From assembly GCF_004000215.1 (NCBI RefSeq), contig NZ_RBVY01000010.1, positions 1 to 64,000 of the forward strand: a DNA stretch of 64,000 bases, read 5' to 3'. Origin of the DNA: Nitratireductor alexandrii. GTDB lineage: Bacteria; Pseudomonadota; Alphaproteobacteria; Rhizobiales; Rhizobiaceae. Position 1 is the stretch's first letter. Each line of letters opens with the position of its first letter. The translations under genes were made by a program, and so were the position numbers. Positions 9,101 to 17,078 of the stretch are shown piece after piece. Under the pieces are notes generated by a model, which saw only the letters and a program-made list of their open reading frames with translations, did no database searches and was not told where the DNA came from.

Positions 9101-11695
9101 TTGAGGTCCGCAGCCGCCGCATTCTGCAACCCCGCTTCGATGGCGGTGCGCGACATGGAGAGACTGCTCGCCGACCTTGGCGCCCTTAATGAGCACCGAG
9201 AGGCGATTTCGGCAGACTGTCAGATCCTCGGGATCCAGTCCGGCAATGGCGTGGGTAGCTCGACGTTTTCGACTCTCGAGCAGTGGATTGCGCTCAAGGA
9301 GGTCGTGGGTGGCGATCGCCAACTCGCCGAAGCTCTCGGTGCTGCTGCGTCGTCTGGGAACTTGCCCCGCATTGGACAAGCTCTTGGCGATCTCGTCGAG
9401 GAATTGAAGGCGCTGGAACGTGCCGTCGCCGATGTCACGCAAAAAACCGGGGTCGACCTTGAGGGTCTGATGGGAAAGCCAGTCGGCCTGGAAAGCTGGC
9501 TGTCCGGTGCGTCCGTGGATCGGACCGGTCTCTTGGCGCATTCCGACGTGAGAAGAGCGAGGACTGCTGTTGAAAGAGACGGCTTTGGGTGGATTGCGGA
9601 GCGGCAGCTAAGCCGTGAACTCGATCGGTCGACCGCCGAAATAGTGGAGGCGGTGGTAGCGCGCTTTCAGGCGAGCCGAGTGTATGACCAGCATGGCGAA
9701 GCATTGAGCGGCTACACAGGAGAGAAGCTCTCGGAACTCCGCCGCCGTCTGGCGGAACTGGACAGACAGCTTATCGCGCTTTCGCGCAACAAGTTGCGTG
9801 CCGAACTCTATGACGTCGCAGATCCACCGCCCGGCAACGGTGTCGGTCGCAAGGCGGACTACACCGATATGGCCTTGATCTGGTCCGAGATTGAGAAGAA
9901 GAAGCGGTTCATATCTGTGCGTGATCTGGTTCGTCGAGCGGCTGACGCGGTGCTCGAATTGAAGCCATGCTGGATGATGTCGCCGCAAGCCGTTGCCCAA
10001 TTCGTTCCTAAGGGCAAGGTGCAATTTGACCTGTGCATCATTGACGAGGCGTCGCAGATGCCTCCCGAAGACGCCATCGGAGCTTTGTTTCGCAGCAGCC
10101 AGACGATGATCGTCGGTGATACCAACCAGCTGCCGCCGACAAGTTTCTTCCAAAAGATGCTCGACGACGAAGTTGACGACGACGAAAAGGAGACAGTTTT
10201 GCAGGAATCTGTGCTCGAAATGGCGAAGAGCACATATCGTCCTGCGCGGCGACTGCGTTGGCACTACCGATCCCGGCACTCGGGCCTCATCAAATTTTCC
10301 AACCGGCTTATCTATGACGACGACCTAATCGTCTTCCCATCACCAGATGAGATCCGGCCCGACATGGGCGTTTCCCTGCAACAGGTCGGTGGAAGTTACA
10401 AATCTGGCCTGAATGCCGACGAGGCGCAGGCGGTCATGGAAGCCGTGGTGCGCTTCATGCGCGAGCATCCCGACCGTTCACTCGGGGTCGTGGCCGTCAA
10501 CAAGCAACAGGCCGATCACCTAAGGGAGCTGTTCGACAACGACTTCCTGCCGGAGCATGCCCACGTCCGCCGCTATGTCGAGCAGTGGGAAGAGAAACGC
10601 GACGGACTCGAGAGTTTCTTTATCAAGAACCTCGAAAACGTTCAGGGCGATGAACGCGATGTCATTTTCATCTCCACCGTATACGGCCCTGGAAAGCCGG
10701 GCGATGCCGTGGCGCAGCGATTTGGTCCCATCAACGGGATTGCCGGACAACGCCGGCTTAACGTTCTTTTCTCGCGGGCCAAATTGCGCATTGTCACGTT
10801 CTCATCCATGTCCTCGGCGGATATCCGTGCCGAAGAGAACGGGAACAAGGGTGCCTGGATGTTGAAGCGTTGGCTCGAATACAGCGCGACAGGCATCCTC
10901 GAAAGCGGTGACATCACCGACCGCGAACCGGATTCTGATTTCGAAAGGCATGTCATTGAACAGATAAGGTCAATGGGATGTGAGCCCGTCGCGCAGGTCG
11001 GTGTAGCAGGCTATTTCATCGATATTGGCGTCAAGCACCCGAATTGGCCGCATGGCTACCTGCTGGGCGTTGAATGCGATGGAGCGGCCTACCATTCGTC
11101 ACGTTCTGCTCGCGATCGTGATCGGTTGCGGCAGGAAGTGCTGGAGCAGCTTGGCTGGAAGCTCGTTCGCATATGGTCCACGGATTGGTTTGCGGATCCT
11201 CGCCGCGAAGCAGCAGTCTTGCGACAGTCGATAACGAACCGCCTCGAGCAGTTGAAATCCTCAACGAAGACGATCGAGTTGGCGGGCAAGCCCGACATCG
11301 GGAGCCTGAACCGCGAGGAACCTGCGGGCAAGGCGGAAATTGAATTTGAACTGACGCCACGGCCCGAGCCCGCCCGCACCAACAGAGCAATTCAGCAGCA
11401 CTTCGACCTATCGCCAACGAAGCCGGTTGCCGAACAGCCTCTCGTTGGACGATCCGACCGAATAGAGATCGGCGATACGGTGCGCTTGCGCTACCTTACG
11501 CATGGACAGGACGTTATTCAGGTAACGATATCGAAGCACGGCAACGATCCCGAAAAGGGGCTTGTTGGGCATGCCATGCCGTTGGCTGAGGCCGTTCTCG
11601 ATGCCCAGGAGGGGGACGAGATAGAGGTGCTCAACGGCAGCTATCTTCGCTCTGCCGTCATTGAGAAAGTAATCAAGGCGAAGGCGACGGCGTAG
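6200..11695 (+). CDS. Giant DUF4011-type SF1 helicase with Vsr-like nuclease domain and GreA/GreB-like C-terminus
   Basis: The protein has about 1831 residues. The N-terminus (LRLLDLTARNPLI) is typical of DUF4011. Walker A GPPGTGKSQT lies near residue 400; after a long, partly coiled insertion come the Walker B IIDEASQ near 1280, GDTNQLPPTSF near 1306, the NVQGDERDVI region near 1480 and RRLNVLFSRA near 1520, all SF1A/UvrD-Dna2-like motifs. Residues near 1621-1665 (VECDGAAYHSS, then RDRLRQ and WSTDWF) match the Vsr-like/MTES endonuclease fold. The last 75 residues (GDTVRLRY to EVLNG) resemble the C-terminal domain of GreA/GreB. Similar helicase-nucleases recur in defence islands. I chose ATG 6200 because GGGGGAAG lies 8 bases upstream; GTG 6128 and ATG 6146 or 6179 are alternatives. 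Confidence 0.85.
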   Translation: MATPEDAVDKAGEISQLVNEKIEDLRLRLLDLTARNPLIRVRLSHASNSYVRVVDELPDVLFFRLSESRAMQFAPLPPLEEDPPDEQTRDFLDAVSLARATDETYRASLDKLDPNGTDYLDKSRKLERALKDRVRELAGLPPRPTSKDIASLATHARAHGITPAFDLPDPDEEREDGRHTDDEIQTLQLPRDLERRLNSIISKGNTWQQETGVNVVQAAFGFLEWSDPNGRDNNLSPLIVLPVVLKSQKTPGGAKFSVVGAGENAESNGVLAERLKRDFGLKLPDYDGGSTEEYFELIDKLKPNIPTWKVRRQVVFGIFPSARIAMYHDLDTTAADFANNDIVRAIMAGTQTSGLSPYAKDHDVDAADNEGRSPLMVMDADSSQVSTILDVASGKNIAVEGPPGTGKSQTIVNVIAAALAEGKKVLFVAEKLAALDVVRSRLETVGLGEFILPLQASRSSRKEVVASLRDRLTMGSAQRPRDFDTKHRRLRDTRSKLGEYVEILSSIFAGTGRTVFEILGKAIATGPAVADLSREIRDLSLVPHGEYDDATLQGILDRARAFDAALAAASTTPDFWRGTHLVSLTPIEADEILETTIGAASRAARAGQCRKRCQEFGIVLPESLARQKDHAVAIKDFLTTVDVDQLVEWAHLVAADDIEPMRRITASAENTAELTVRLSAQLVDLRTRDAVERALEICQLHGLGSPDPAALASKTEKLARTLQAVSSVRRRIADFQEHCAGSAGWTLRMFHVARKLVIDAGRDVLHLRTAELASPAALPALKALVARGKELADDKEKLSAMFFLEGTVSRETVRGALAAIKGMGALSFLSTDARSAKKFYMENSRNNRFDKEQSIRELTSLADFVDRESDFKNDSRCKDLFGLNFSGLSTDFVQYEKLVGFLENVDASFPGPEHQQIRAFIKTADTELLLSLPDVGSLDQDITPSELDQMMDRERAKVDQSGKILEELRSAAAAFCNPASMAVRDMERLLADLGALNEHREAISADCQILGIQSGNGVGSSTFSTLEQWIALKEVVGGDRQLAEALGAAASSGNLPRIGQALGDLVEELKALERAVADVTQKTGVDLEGLMGKPVGLESWLSGASVDRTGLLAHSDVRRARTAVERDGFGWIAERQLSRELDRSTAEIVEAVVARFQASRVYDQHGEALSGYTGEKLSELRRRLAELDRQLIALSRNKLRAELYDVADPPPGNGVGRKADYTDMALIWSEIEKKKRFISVRDLVRRAADAVLELKPCWMMSPQAVAQFVPKGKVQFDLCIIDEASQMPPEDAIGALFRSSQTMIVGDTNQLPPTSFFQKMLDDEVDDDEKETVLQESVLEMAKSTYRPARRLRWHYRSRHSGLIKFSNRLIYDDDLIVFPSPDEIRPDMGVSLQQVGGSYKSGLNADEAQAVMEAVVRFMREHPDRSLGVVAVNKQQADHLRELFDNDFLPEHAHVRRYVEQWEEKRDGLESFFIKNLENVQGDERDVIFISTVYGPGKPGDAVAQRFGPINGIAGQRRLNVLFSRAKLRIVTFSSMSSADIRAEENGNKGAWMLKRWLEYSATGILESGDITDREPDSDFERHVIEQIRSMGCEPVAQVGVAGYFIDIGVKHPNWPHGYLLGVECDGAAYHSSRSARDRDRLRQEVLEQLGWKLVRIWSTDWFADPRREAAVLRQSITNRLEQLKSSTKTIELAGKPDIGSLNREEPAGKAEIEFELTPRPEPARTNRAIQQHFDLSPTKPVAEQPLVGRSDRIEIGDTVRLRYLTHGQDVIQVTISKHGNDPEKGLVGHAMPLAEAVLDAQEGDEIEVLNGSYLRSAVIEKVIKAKATA

Positions 11696-11906
11696 AGCGA
11701 CGTTCCGTGCTCCGGCTTATGGGCGGATAGGTGCGCGCCCCGCTCTGGGCGCCAGAATGCATCCGGACCGATGCTGAGCGGTTTTCCTAGGACTTCGATC
11801 GGCAAGGATTCCACTATCGGTGGCTCCCGCTGACACTGATGAGCTTGGTTCCTTGCCCCCGGGGGTCAATCTCGGCAGATCGTAGATATCGCCCCCGTCC
11901 GAGCGC

Positions 11907-12221
11907 CTACGGCGACAACCGCCTCCTGATCTCGCCCAACCTCGCTTCCGGAGGCCACGCGGTGATCAGACGCTTCCCATCGGACAGCACGTAGATGCGT
12001 TCGTGCAGGCTGCGCACGTTGACGAAATAGATGAAGCGCTTGGGTGACCTGGATTCTACTAGGAGTGCGTGGCCGGATCGAATGTCTTTCTGGATCCGTG
12101 AGAAATCACCGGGTCCAAGAACGAGCCTGTAGTGTTGATAGAGGCGCTGATGAAAGTGCCAATGGTGCTTCGGAATGAAAGCGCGGTTCCAGCGGGAATC
12201 AAATGATGTCTGATAGGGCAT
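11907..12221 (-). CDS. Uncharacterised small protein (104 aa) downstream of an HTH regulator
   Basis: I do not recognise this protein. It is compact, rich in Arg, His and aromatic residues, with the segments FSRIQKDIRSGHALLVESR, RFIYFVNVRSLHERIYVLSDG and RLITAWPPE, which look like alternating helix and strands of a small alpha/beta fold. The pattern 'strand with YFV-x-VR, IYVLSDG, LITAWPP' is reminiscent of small RNase-type toxins but this is only an impression. It lies 162 bp downstream of the HTH protein at 12384-12791 on the same strand, so the two may be one transcript. ATG 12221 has no strong ribosome binding site. Confidence 0.55.
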   Translation of the reverse strand: MPYQTSFDSRWNRAFIPKHHWHFHQRLYQHYRLVLGPGDFSRIQKDIRSGHALLVESRSPKRFIYFVNVRSLHERIYVLSDGKRLITAWPPEARLGEIRRRLSP

Positions 12222-12383
12222 GATGTGTTCAGTCTCACGAGCGGCACGCAGCGACGCGCCCTGTTACTCAGGATGCGTGGCACTACGCACGTTCTGCGGC
12301 TTTGCGAGTTGGAGGGAGTCGGACGACCCGATGAAGTCGGCACGGGGAGACGCCAATCGGCGTCCTCGTTCTGCTCGGCTGGC

Positions 12384-12791
12384 TTACTTGCCGAAGATGC
12401 CGCGGATCGCCTTCTGGGCTTTCGTGGTCAGCGTCGGGTCGCTGTGATCTGACGCCGAACGGATTTCTTCCAGCCAAGCCACCTCGTTGGCCGTGACGGG
12501 CGTGCCGAAGATTTCCTTGTGCAAGCGGGCCAGCGCCGAGTCCTGTTGCTCGACAGCCAGCATGAAGAGACGCGTCGGATCGCATTCGAGCGCCTTGGCC
12601 ATGGCCGGCACCCGATCGAGTGGCAGCTTGATCGCCCCGCTTTTGATCATGGCCAGCGTGTTGAGCGCGTTGAAGCCGGCTTCCGCGGCGATCTCGAGCT
12701 GTGTTTTGCGCGGACGCAGCTCGAGAATGCGCTTGTCGAGAAACTTCACAAGCCTGGTATGGGCAAATGGCTTACCGATCGTCTTCTTCAT
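12384..12791 (-). CDS. XRE-like helix-turn-helix regulator (135 aa)
   Basis: Residues 20-75 carry a helix-turn-helix of XRE/Cro type (RKTQLEIAAEAGFNALNTLAMIKSG, then LPLDRVPAMAKALECDP), followed by a helical tail of about 60 residues ending KAIRGIFGK. The protein should bind DNA and regulate neighbouring island genes or itself. The start ATG 12791 has AGGTGAG five bases upstream. An inverted repeat ATAGC-N5-GCTAT lies about 50 bp upstream (12843-12857) and could be its own operator. It sits between the tRNA-Val attachment end of the island and the unknown 104-residue gene. A role as antitoxin of a toxin-antitoxin pair is possible but unproven. Confidence 0.75.
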   Translation of the reverse strand: MKKTIGKPFAHTRLVKFLDKRILELRPRKTQLEIAAEAGFNALNTLAMIKSGAIKLPLDRVPAMAKALECDPTRLFMLAVEQQDSALARLHKEIFGTPVTANEVAWLEEIRSASDHSDPTLTTKAQKAIRGIFGK

Positions 12792-12842
12792 GAACTCACC
12801 TTATCACCTGACCGCGCATCGTTGCGCAATTCATCAATGTCT

Positions 12843-12857
12843 ATAGCGATCAGCTAT
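12843..12857. promoter_or_regulatory. Inverted repeat, candidate operator for the HTH regulator
   Basis: ATAGC, five bases (GATCA), GCTAT. It lies 52-66 bases upstream of the ATG at 12791, a position suited to autoregulation by the XRE-like protein. Arms are only 5 bp, so chance occurrence is possible. Confidence 0.3.
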
Positions 12858-12977
12858 TGGGGCGAGCGCGGGGACATGGCGAAGTGCAATGTGTCCTCGG
12901 CAATGTTCTGATTGGCCGCATACTTGCGTTGGGCCGAAACGAGTCAGCAGGCTAGAAGCAGGTCCAAGCTCGACCGC

Positions 12978-12998
12978 GTCAGGTTCGTTGAACCTGAC
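12978..12998. repeat. Perfect 9-bp hairpin just past the 3' end of tRNA-Val
   Basis: GTCAGGTTC, loop GTT, GAACCTGAC. It lies 39-59 bases downstream of the tRNA 3' end in tRNA orientation. No T-run follows, so it is not a standard intrinsic terminator. It could be a processing or termination structure for the tRNA transcript, or a recombinase arm site at the island end. Confidence 0.5.
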
Positions 12999-13036
12999 GG
13001 CCGCTACGCAATCTCGTGCTAAGTGCTTGGGGCTGA

Positions 13037-13111
<75 letters not shown>

Positions 13112-13186
13112 ATCAGCGCCGCGCATAGACCACACAAATCATGCCGGCGTCAATGCCGAAAATCCACCGTCCGGCGGCGGCCCCTG

Positions 13187-13549
13187 TCAGGCCGCTTTCA
13201 GCATCTTTTCGACCTCGCTGACGAGCTCGCGCAGATGGAACGGCTTCGACAAAACCTTGGCGTCCTTGGGGGCTTTCGAATCGGGATTGAGCGCGACCGC
13301 GGCGAAGCCGGTGATGAACATCACCTTCAGGTCGGGATCGATCTCGGTGGCGCGGCGCGCGAGTTCGATGCCGTCCATCTCCGGCATGACGATATCGGTC
13401 AGCAAAAGCGAGAACGGCTCCTCGCGCAGCCGTTCATAGGCGCTGGCGCCATTGTCGAAATCGATGACGTCGTAACCGGCCCGTTCCAGCGCCTTGACCA
13501 GAAAGCGGCGCATGTCGTTGTCGTCTTCGGCAAGTAGGATTCTCGTCAT
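13187..13549 (-). CDS. cpdR: Cell-cycle response regulator CpdR
   Basis: This is a 120-residue stand-alone receiver domain. Acidic pocket residues AEDDND at 7-12, phospho-acceptor D52 in LLTDIVMPEMDG, and the conserved lysine in VLSKPFH near 102 are all present. The very high conservation of FVKALERAGY/NGASAYERLREEPFSLLLTD identifies CpdR, which in alphaproteobacteria is phosphorylated through the CckA-ChpT relay and, when unphosphorylated, directs ClpXP to cell-cycle substrates. The protein ends in Lys-Ala-Ala, the degron-like tail by which CpdR itself is degraded. The longer upstream frame is rejected; ATG 13549 fits homologues. It is divergent from the formylglutamate amidohydrolase, a common rhizobial arrangement. 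Confidence 0.95.
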   Translation of the reverse strand: MTRILLAEDDNDMRRFLVKALERAGYDVIDFDNGASAYERLREEPFSLLLTDIVMPEMDGIELARRATEIDPDLKVMFITGFAAVALNPDSKAPKDAKVLSKPFHLRELVSEVEKMLKAA

Positions 13550-13740
13550 GGATTCCCGTCCGCATTCCAGAACAGAGTCGGCCGCCGTGCCGCCCGTTAA
13601 CCAAATCAGATATATGCGTAGGGTAAGGTAAACATCAAGTGAACCGTGGTCGCGTCCGGCCGCCCGCGCGCTATTTCGCCTTGCCGCCGGGGTCGCAGGG
13701 CATCCGGCATGCGATTGGTTCTGGACAGGCCGGAGATCGG

Positions 13741-14682
13741 ATGGCACTTTCGCGGCATGACCAGAGCCTGCCCGCGGTGGATCCGTCCTTGATAAGCGTC
13801 GCCGACGATTTCGCCGGCGCCGCGCCCTTCCAGACGCGGCGTCCCTCTCACCAGAGCGTCCCCTTCATCTTCAATTCGCCGCATAGCGGGCGCAGCTATC
13901 CCGAACGGTTCCTGGCGCTGTCCAGGCTCGACCGTCAGGCGATCCGCCGCTCGGAGGATTGTTATGTCGATGAGCTGTTCGCCGCCGCGGTCAGCTTCGG
14001 CGCGCCGCTGCTTTGCGCCAATTTCCCGCGCGCTTATCTCGACGTCAACCGCGAACCGTGGGAACTCGACCCGCGGATGTTTTCGGAGACGCTGCCGGCC
14101 TATGCCAATATCCGCTCGCCGCGCGTGGCGGGCGGGCTCGGCACGGTGCCCAGGATCGTCGGCGAGGGCCAGGAGATCTATGCCGGCAAATTGCCCTTTG
14201 GCGAGGCGCGGCAGCGGGTCGAGACGTTCTACAAACCCTACCATGCCTGTCTTGGGCGGCTGCTCAGCGAGACGCAGGCCGCCTTCGGGCTCGCCGTGCT
14301 GATCGACTGCCACTCCATGCCGGCCAGCATCCGGGTCGGCGAGGCCGGGCTGCGGCCCGACTTCATCATCGGCGATCGCTTCAACACCTCCGCTTCCGCG
14401 GCACTCAGCGAGGCGGCGATCGGCATCCTGGTTTCGCTCGGCTACACCGTCGCCCACAACAAGCCTTACGCGGGCGGTTTCATCACCGAACATTACGGCC
14501 GGCCGGCGCGAGGGCTGCATGCCTTGCAGATCGAGGTCAATCGCGGGCTTTACATGAACGAGCGCAGCTATCGCAAATCGAGCGGTTTTCTGCCGCTGGC
14601 CGACGATATGGTCCGGTTCGTGGAGCGTTTGATCGCGGCGGCCGGCTTCGGCAGGCCGCCAATGCCCCTGGCGGCGGAATAA
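13741..14682 (+). CDS. N-formylglutamate amidohydrolase family protein
   Basis: The 313-residue protein carries the FGase-family signatures FNSPHSGRSYP near residue 45 and LIDCHSMP near 195, plus EVNRGLYM near 278 with probable metal-binding and catalytic acidic and His residues. The family hydrolyses N-formyl-L-glutamate to formate and glutamate, the last step of one histidine-degradation route, but no other hut gene is nearby, so substrate is uncertain. ATG 13741 is preferred over the upstream GTG at 13639 because GGAGA lies just upstream and homologues begin near here. It is divergent from cpdR and followed by hisN. Confidence 0.9.
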   Translation: MALSRHDQSLPAVDPSLISVADDFAGAAPFQTRRPSHQSVPFIFNSPHSGRSYPERFLALSRLDRQAIRRSEDCYVDELFAAAVSFGAPLLCANFPRAYLDVNREPWELDPRMFSETLPAYANIRSPRVAGGLGTVPRIVGEGQEIYAGKLPFGEARQRVETFYKPYHACLGRLLSETQAAFGLAVLIDCHSMPASIRVGEAGLRPDFIIGDRFNTSASAALSEAAIGILVSLGYTVAHNKPYAGGFITEHYGRPARGLHALQIEVNRGLYMNERSYRKSSGFLPLADDMVRFVERLIAAAGFGRPPMPLAAE

Positions 14683-14758
14683 GGCCGGATAGACACAAAA
14701 AAAGACCGCATCGCGAAGACGACACGGTCCAAGTCTAGGGAGGAAACGCCCAAAGGGC

Positions 14759-14804
14759 ATGAACGGACGAACCGTTCATCAAAATCGTATTGTGCAATGC
14801 ACAA
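14759..14804. promoter_or_regulatory. Two adjacent inverted repeats upstream of hisN
   Basis: First dyad ATGAACGG-N5-CCGTTCAT (14759-14779); second dyad TTGTGCA-A-TGCACAA (14790-14804), a 15-bp near-perfect palindrome. They sit 98-143 bp before the hisN start, inside a 219-bp gap. Such paired dyads look like operators for dimeric regulators, or one may mark the end of the upstream transcript. No regulator can be named. Confidence 0.45.
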
Positions 14805-14901
14805 AAGTCAAGTGTCGACGGTGGAAAACCCGAATTTCACCGTTTGGCAGACCGAGAATGCCATTTATATGTGGCAAATCTGCAACAAAATGAGGTTCCA
14901 C

Positions 14902-15672
14902 ATGGCAACGGCGGAGTTATTGCGCCGAATCGCGGCTGCGGCCGCCGAGCAAACGCTGCCGCGGTTTCGCGGCGCGGGCGCGGTCGCCAACAAGCAGGCG
15001 GCCGGCTTCGATCCGGTCACGGAAGCCGACCGCGAGGCCGAGCGTGCGATCCGCGATATCATCCGGGCGGAATTTCCCGATGACGGCATTGTCGGCGAGG
15101 AACACGGGGTGGAGAACCCCGACGCGCGCCGTGTGTGGGTGATCGACCCGATCGACGGCACGCGCGCCTTCATTTCCGGCGTTCCGCTGTGGGGAACGCT
15201 GGTCGGCCTGCTGGAGGACGGCAAGGCAGTGGCCGGGTTGATGTCGCAGCCCTTCATCGGCGAGCTTTATTACGCGACCGGGCAGGGGGCGTTCTACGAG
15301 GGCCCGGGTGGCGCGCGGCCGCTGGCCACGCGTGCGACGACGTCGCTTGCTGAGGCAAGCCTGTTCACGACCACGCCGGCGCTGTTTCAGGGCGCGCTGC
15401 GCGCCCGCTACGACCGCCTGGAGGCCGCCGTGCGGCTGCCGCGCTACGGCACGGATTGCTATGCCTTCGCGATGGTGGCGGCCGGCCATGCCGACATCGC
15501 GGTGGAGGCCGGGCTGCAATCCTACGATATTGCCGGCCTGGTGGCGCTGATCGAACGGGCGGGCGGGGTGGTGAGCACCTGGCAGGGCGAACGGCCGGAA
15601 GCCGGTGGCGACATCGTCGCGGCGGCGACGCCGGCGCTGCATCGCGCGGTGCTCGATCTCGTCGGCGATTGA
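14902..15672 (+). CDS. hisN: Histidinol-phosphatase, inositol-monophosphatase family
   Basis: This 256-residue IMPase-fold protein has the metal-binding motifs GEEHG near residue 66, DPIDGTRAFI near 83 and, near 205, the terminal SYDIAG in place of the more usual WDxAA. The DGTRAF wording is typical of HisN, which removes phosphate from histidinol phosphate in histidine biosynthesis; generic inositol phosphatases usually read DGTxNF. The position beside cpdR and an N-formylglutamate amidohydrolase is as in rhizobia. ATG 14902 has GAGG six bases upstream; a further upstream ATG at 14797 would add 35 residues overlapping the inverted-repeat region and is rejected. It converges with the hydrolase at 15700. 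Confidence 0.9.
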   Translation: MATAELLRRIAAAAAEQTLPRFRGAGAVANKQAAGFDPVTEADREAERAIRDIIRAEFPDDGIVGEEHGVENPDARRVWVIDPIDGTRAFISGVPLWGTLVGLLEDGKAVAGLMSQPFIGELYYATGQGAFYEGPGGARPLATRATTSLAEASLFTTTPALFQGALRARYDRLEAAVRLPRYGTDCYAFAMVAAGHADIAVEAGLQSYDIAGLVALIERAGGVVSTWQGERPEAGGDIVAAATPALHRAVLDLVGD

Positions 15673-15699
15673 CCCGGCGGGACCGGCCGCGCGCGGCCG

Positions 15700-16695
15700 T
15701 CAGCTGAGCGCGGCGTCGGTGCCGGGCACGAAGGCGGAAAAGGCGGCCAGGAACTGTTCGCGATAAATGTCGGCTTCCTGCAGCAATTCGTGGCGCGCGC
15801 CGTCGATCGTCAACAGCGAGGCCGCCCGCAGCCCGGTCGCGTAGTGCTCGATGGCGCGGGTCGAAACCACCCTGTCCGCACCGGCGGCGACGAACAGCGT
15901 CGGCACCTGGATACGGGCGGCGAAGGCGGGGTCCGTCACCTTTTCGATGGCGCGGCAGGCCGCGCGCACCCAGCCGGCGGTCGGCCCGCCGAGCGCCAGA
16001 TGCGGGAAATGCTGGTAAAGCGCGATGTTGCGCTGGTAGCGGGCGAAATCCGTGGTCAGCTTGTTGGTGGCGAACGGTGGCGGGACCGCGGGTCGACGGC
16101 CCCAGCCCAGATAGATCGTGCCCAGACCGAGCGCGTAAAGCAGCGAGCTGATCCGGCGCAGGCCGGTCACCGAGGCGTTTTGACCCTCGAAGGCGAGGAG
16201 CGGCGCCGACAGCACCATGCGCCGGACCCGGTTGGTCAGGGTCGGTGCGGCGAGCAGCGCCACCAGCGCGCCGGTCGAATGGGCGAGAATGTAGAACGGG
16301 CCGCGACAGTCGGGCAGCGCGATGTCGGTGAAGAACTGGTCTAGATCGGCCGCGTAGTCGTCGAAACTATCGACATGGCCGCGCTGCGGATCGCGCGTGA
16401 GGCGTTCGGAACCGCCCTGGCCGCGCCAGTCCATGACCGCGGAGCCGAGCCCGAGCTTGGCCAGATCGCCGATGGTCTCGAAATATTTTTCGATACATTC
16501 GTTGCGGCCCGACAGAATGATCACCGTGCCCTTCAGGGGACGGGCCTGCGCAGGAAAGAGCGCGTAGCGCAGTCTTTTGCCGTCCCGGCTGTCGAAATAG
16601 CCCGCGCGCGCCCGTTCCGGGACGGGGTTGTCCGGGATTTCGTGAAGCACGGCCGTGTCTTTGTCTTCGACCGGCATGTCGGCGCGCAGGTTCAT
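15700..16695 (-). CDS. Alpha/beta hydrolase, PldB/lysophospholipase-like (serine aminopeptidase S33)
   Basis: The 331-residue protein shows the alpha/beta hydrolase order: oxyanion loop region IILSGRNECIEKYFE near 60-74, MDWRGQGGSER near 89, nucleophile elbow AHSTG near 140, acid in AAGADRVVS near 270, and catalytic His in GARHELLQE near 297. This layout with SGRNE and DWRGQG is typical of lysophospholipase L2 (PldB)-like hydrolases that act on monoacyl lipids. No signal peptide is evident. The gene converges with hisN, and its promoter faces the heat-shock gene. The nucleophile elbow begins with Ala rather than Gly, common in this subfamily. Substrate is inferred from family only. Confidence 0.85.
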   Translation of the reverse strand: MNLRADMPVEDKDTAVLHEIPDNPVPERARAGYFDSRDGKRLRYALFPAQARPLKGTVIILSGRNECIEKYFETIGDLAKLGLGSAVMDWRGQGGSERLTRDPQRGHVDSFDDYAADLDQFFTDIALPDCRGPFYILAHSTGALVALLAAPTLTNRVRRMVLSAPLLAFEGQNASVTGLRRISSLLYALGLGTIYLGWGRRPAVPPPFATNKLTTDFARYQRNIALYQHFPHLALGGPTAGWVRAACRAIEKVTDPAFAARIQVPTLFVAAGADRVVSTRAIEHYATGLRAASLLTIDGARHELLQEADIYREQFLAAFSAFVPGTDAALS

Positions 16696-16967
16696 GGTTC
16701 GGTGATACGGAGCGACTTGGGCAAAAGCAAAGAAAATCAGAAGTCGTCGCGGGCAAGGGACTGTCGAAAGGTCAAGGCCGGAGGCGCTGGCAGCGACCTC
16801 CGGCCTCTGTCGATCCGGGAGGAAGGGACGTTACACCCGGACCGAGCTGGTGCGAGGCGGCGTTGCGCCCCGATCTGTTGAGAAAACACTAGCGCGGCGA
16901 AGATGAACTCGGGCCGAAACCACGGTTCATGTCCGGTTCAGGAAGAAAACCGGGCGCCGGCGTCCCT
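16696..16967. other. Intergenic region between the PldB-like gene and the heat-shock promoter
   Basis: No gene seen. It contains a strong inverted repeat GGCCGGAGG / CCTCCGGCC (16776-16784 and 16797-16805, 12-base loop) without a T-run on either side. The hydrolase promoter should lie at its left end. Together with the promoter and leader described separately, the whole gap between coding regions is 410 bp. Confidence 0.5.
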
Positions 16968-16996
16968 CTTGAACAGCGTTTTGGCCCTTCCCAAAT
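16968..16996 (+). promoter_or_regulatory. Candidate sigma32 (RpoH) heat-shock promoter of the hsp20 gene
   Basis: CTTGAA at 16968-16973 and CCAAAT at 16991-16996 are separated by 17 bases. This fits the alphaproteobacterial RpoH pattern (CTTG-type -35, C-C-A/T-rich -10). Transcription would begin near 17003, leaving a leader of about 100 nt before the small heat-shock gene. Confidence 0.6.
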
Positions 16997-17078
16997 AAGG
17001 TCTGCGGCCGCCGCACGATCGGGGTCGCTGGCGTCACGGAAATGCCGGTTCGGATTTTCGGAAAACGCCAAACGCAAA

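Noticed and set aside
1..13036. CRISPR array or cas genes inside the defence-like island
   Set aside because: I looked for regularly spaced direct repeats and Cas motifs and saw none; only short tandem repeats inside coding regions occur in the window.
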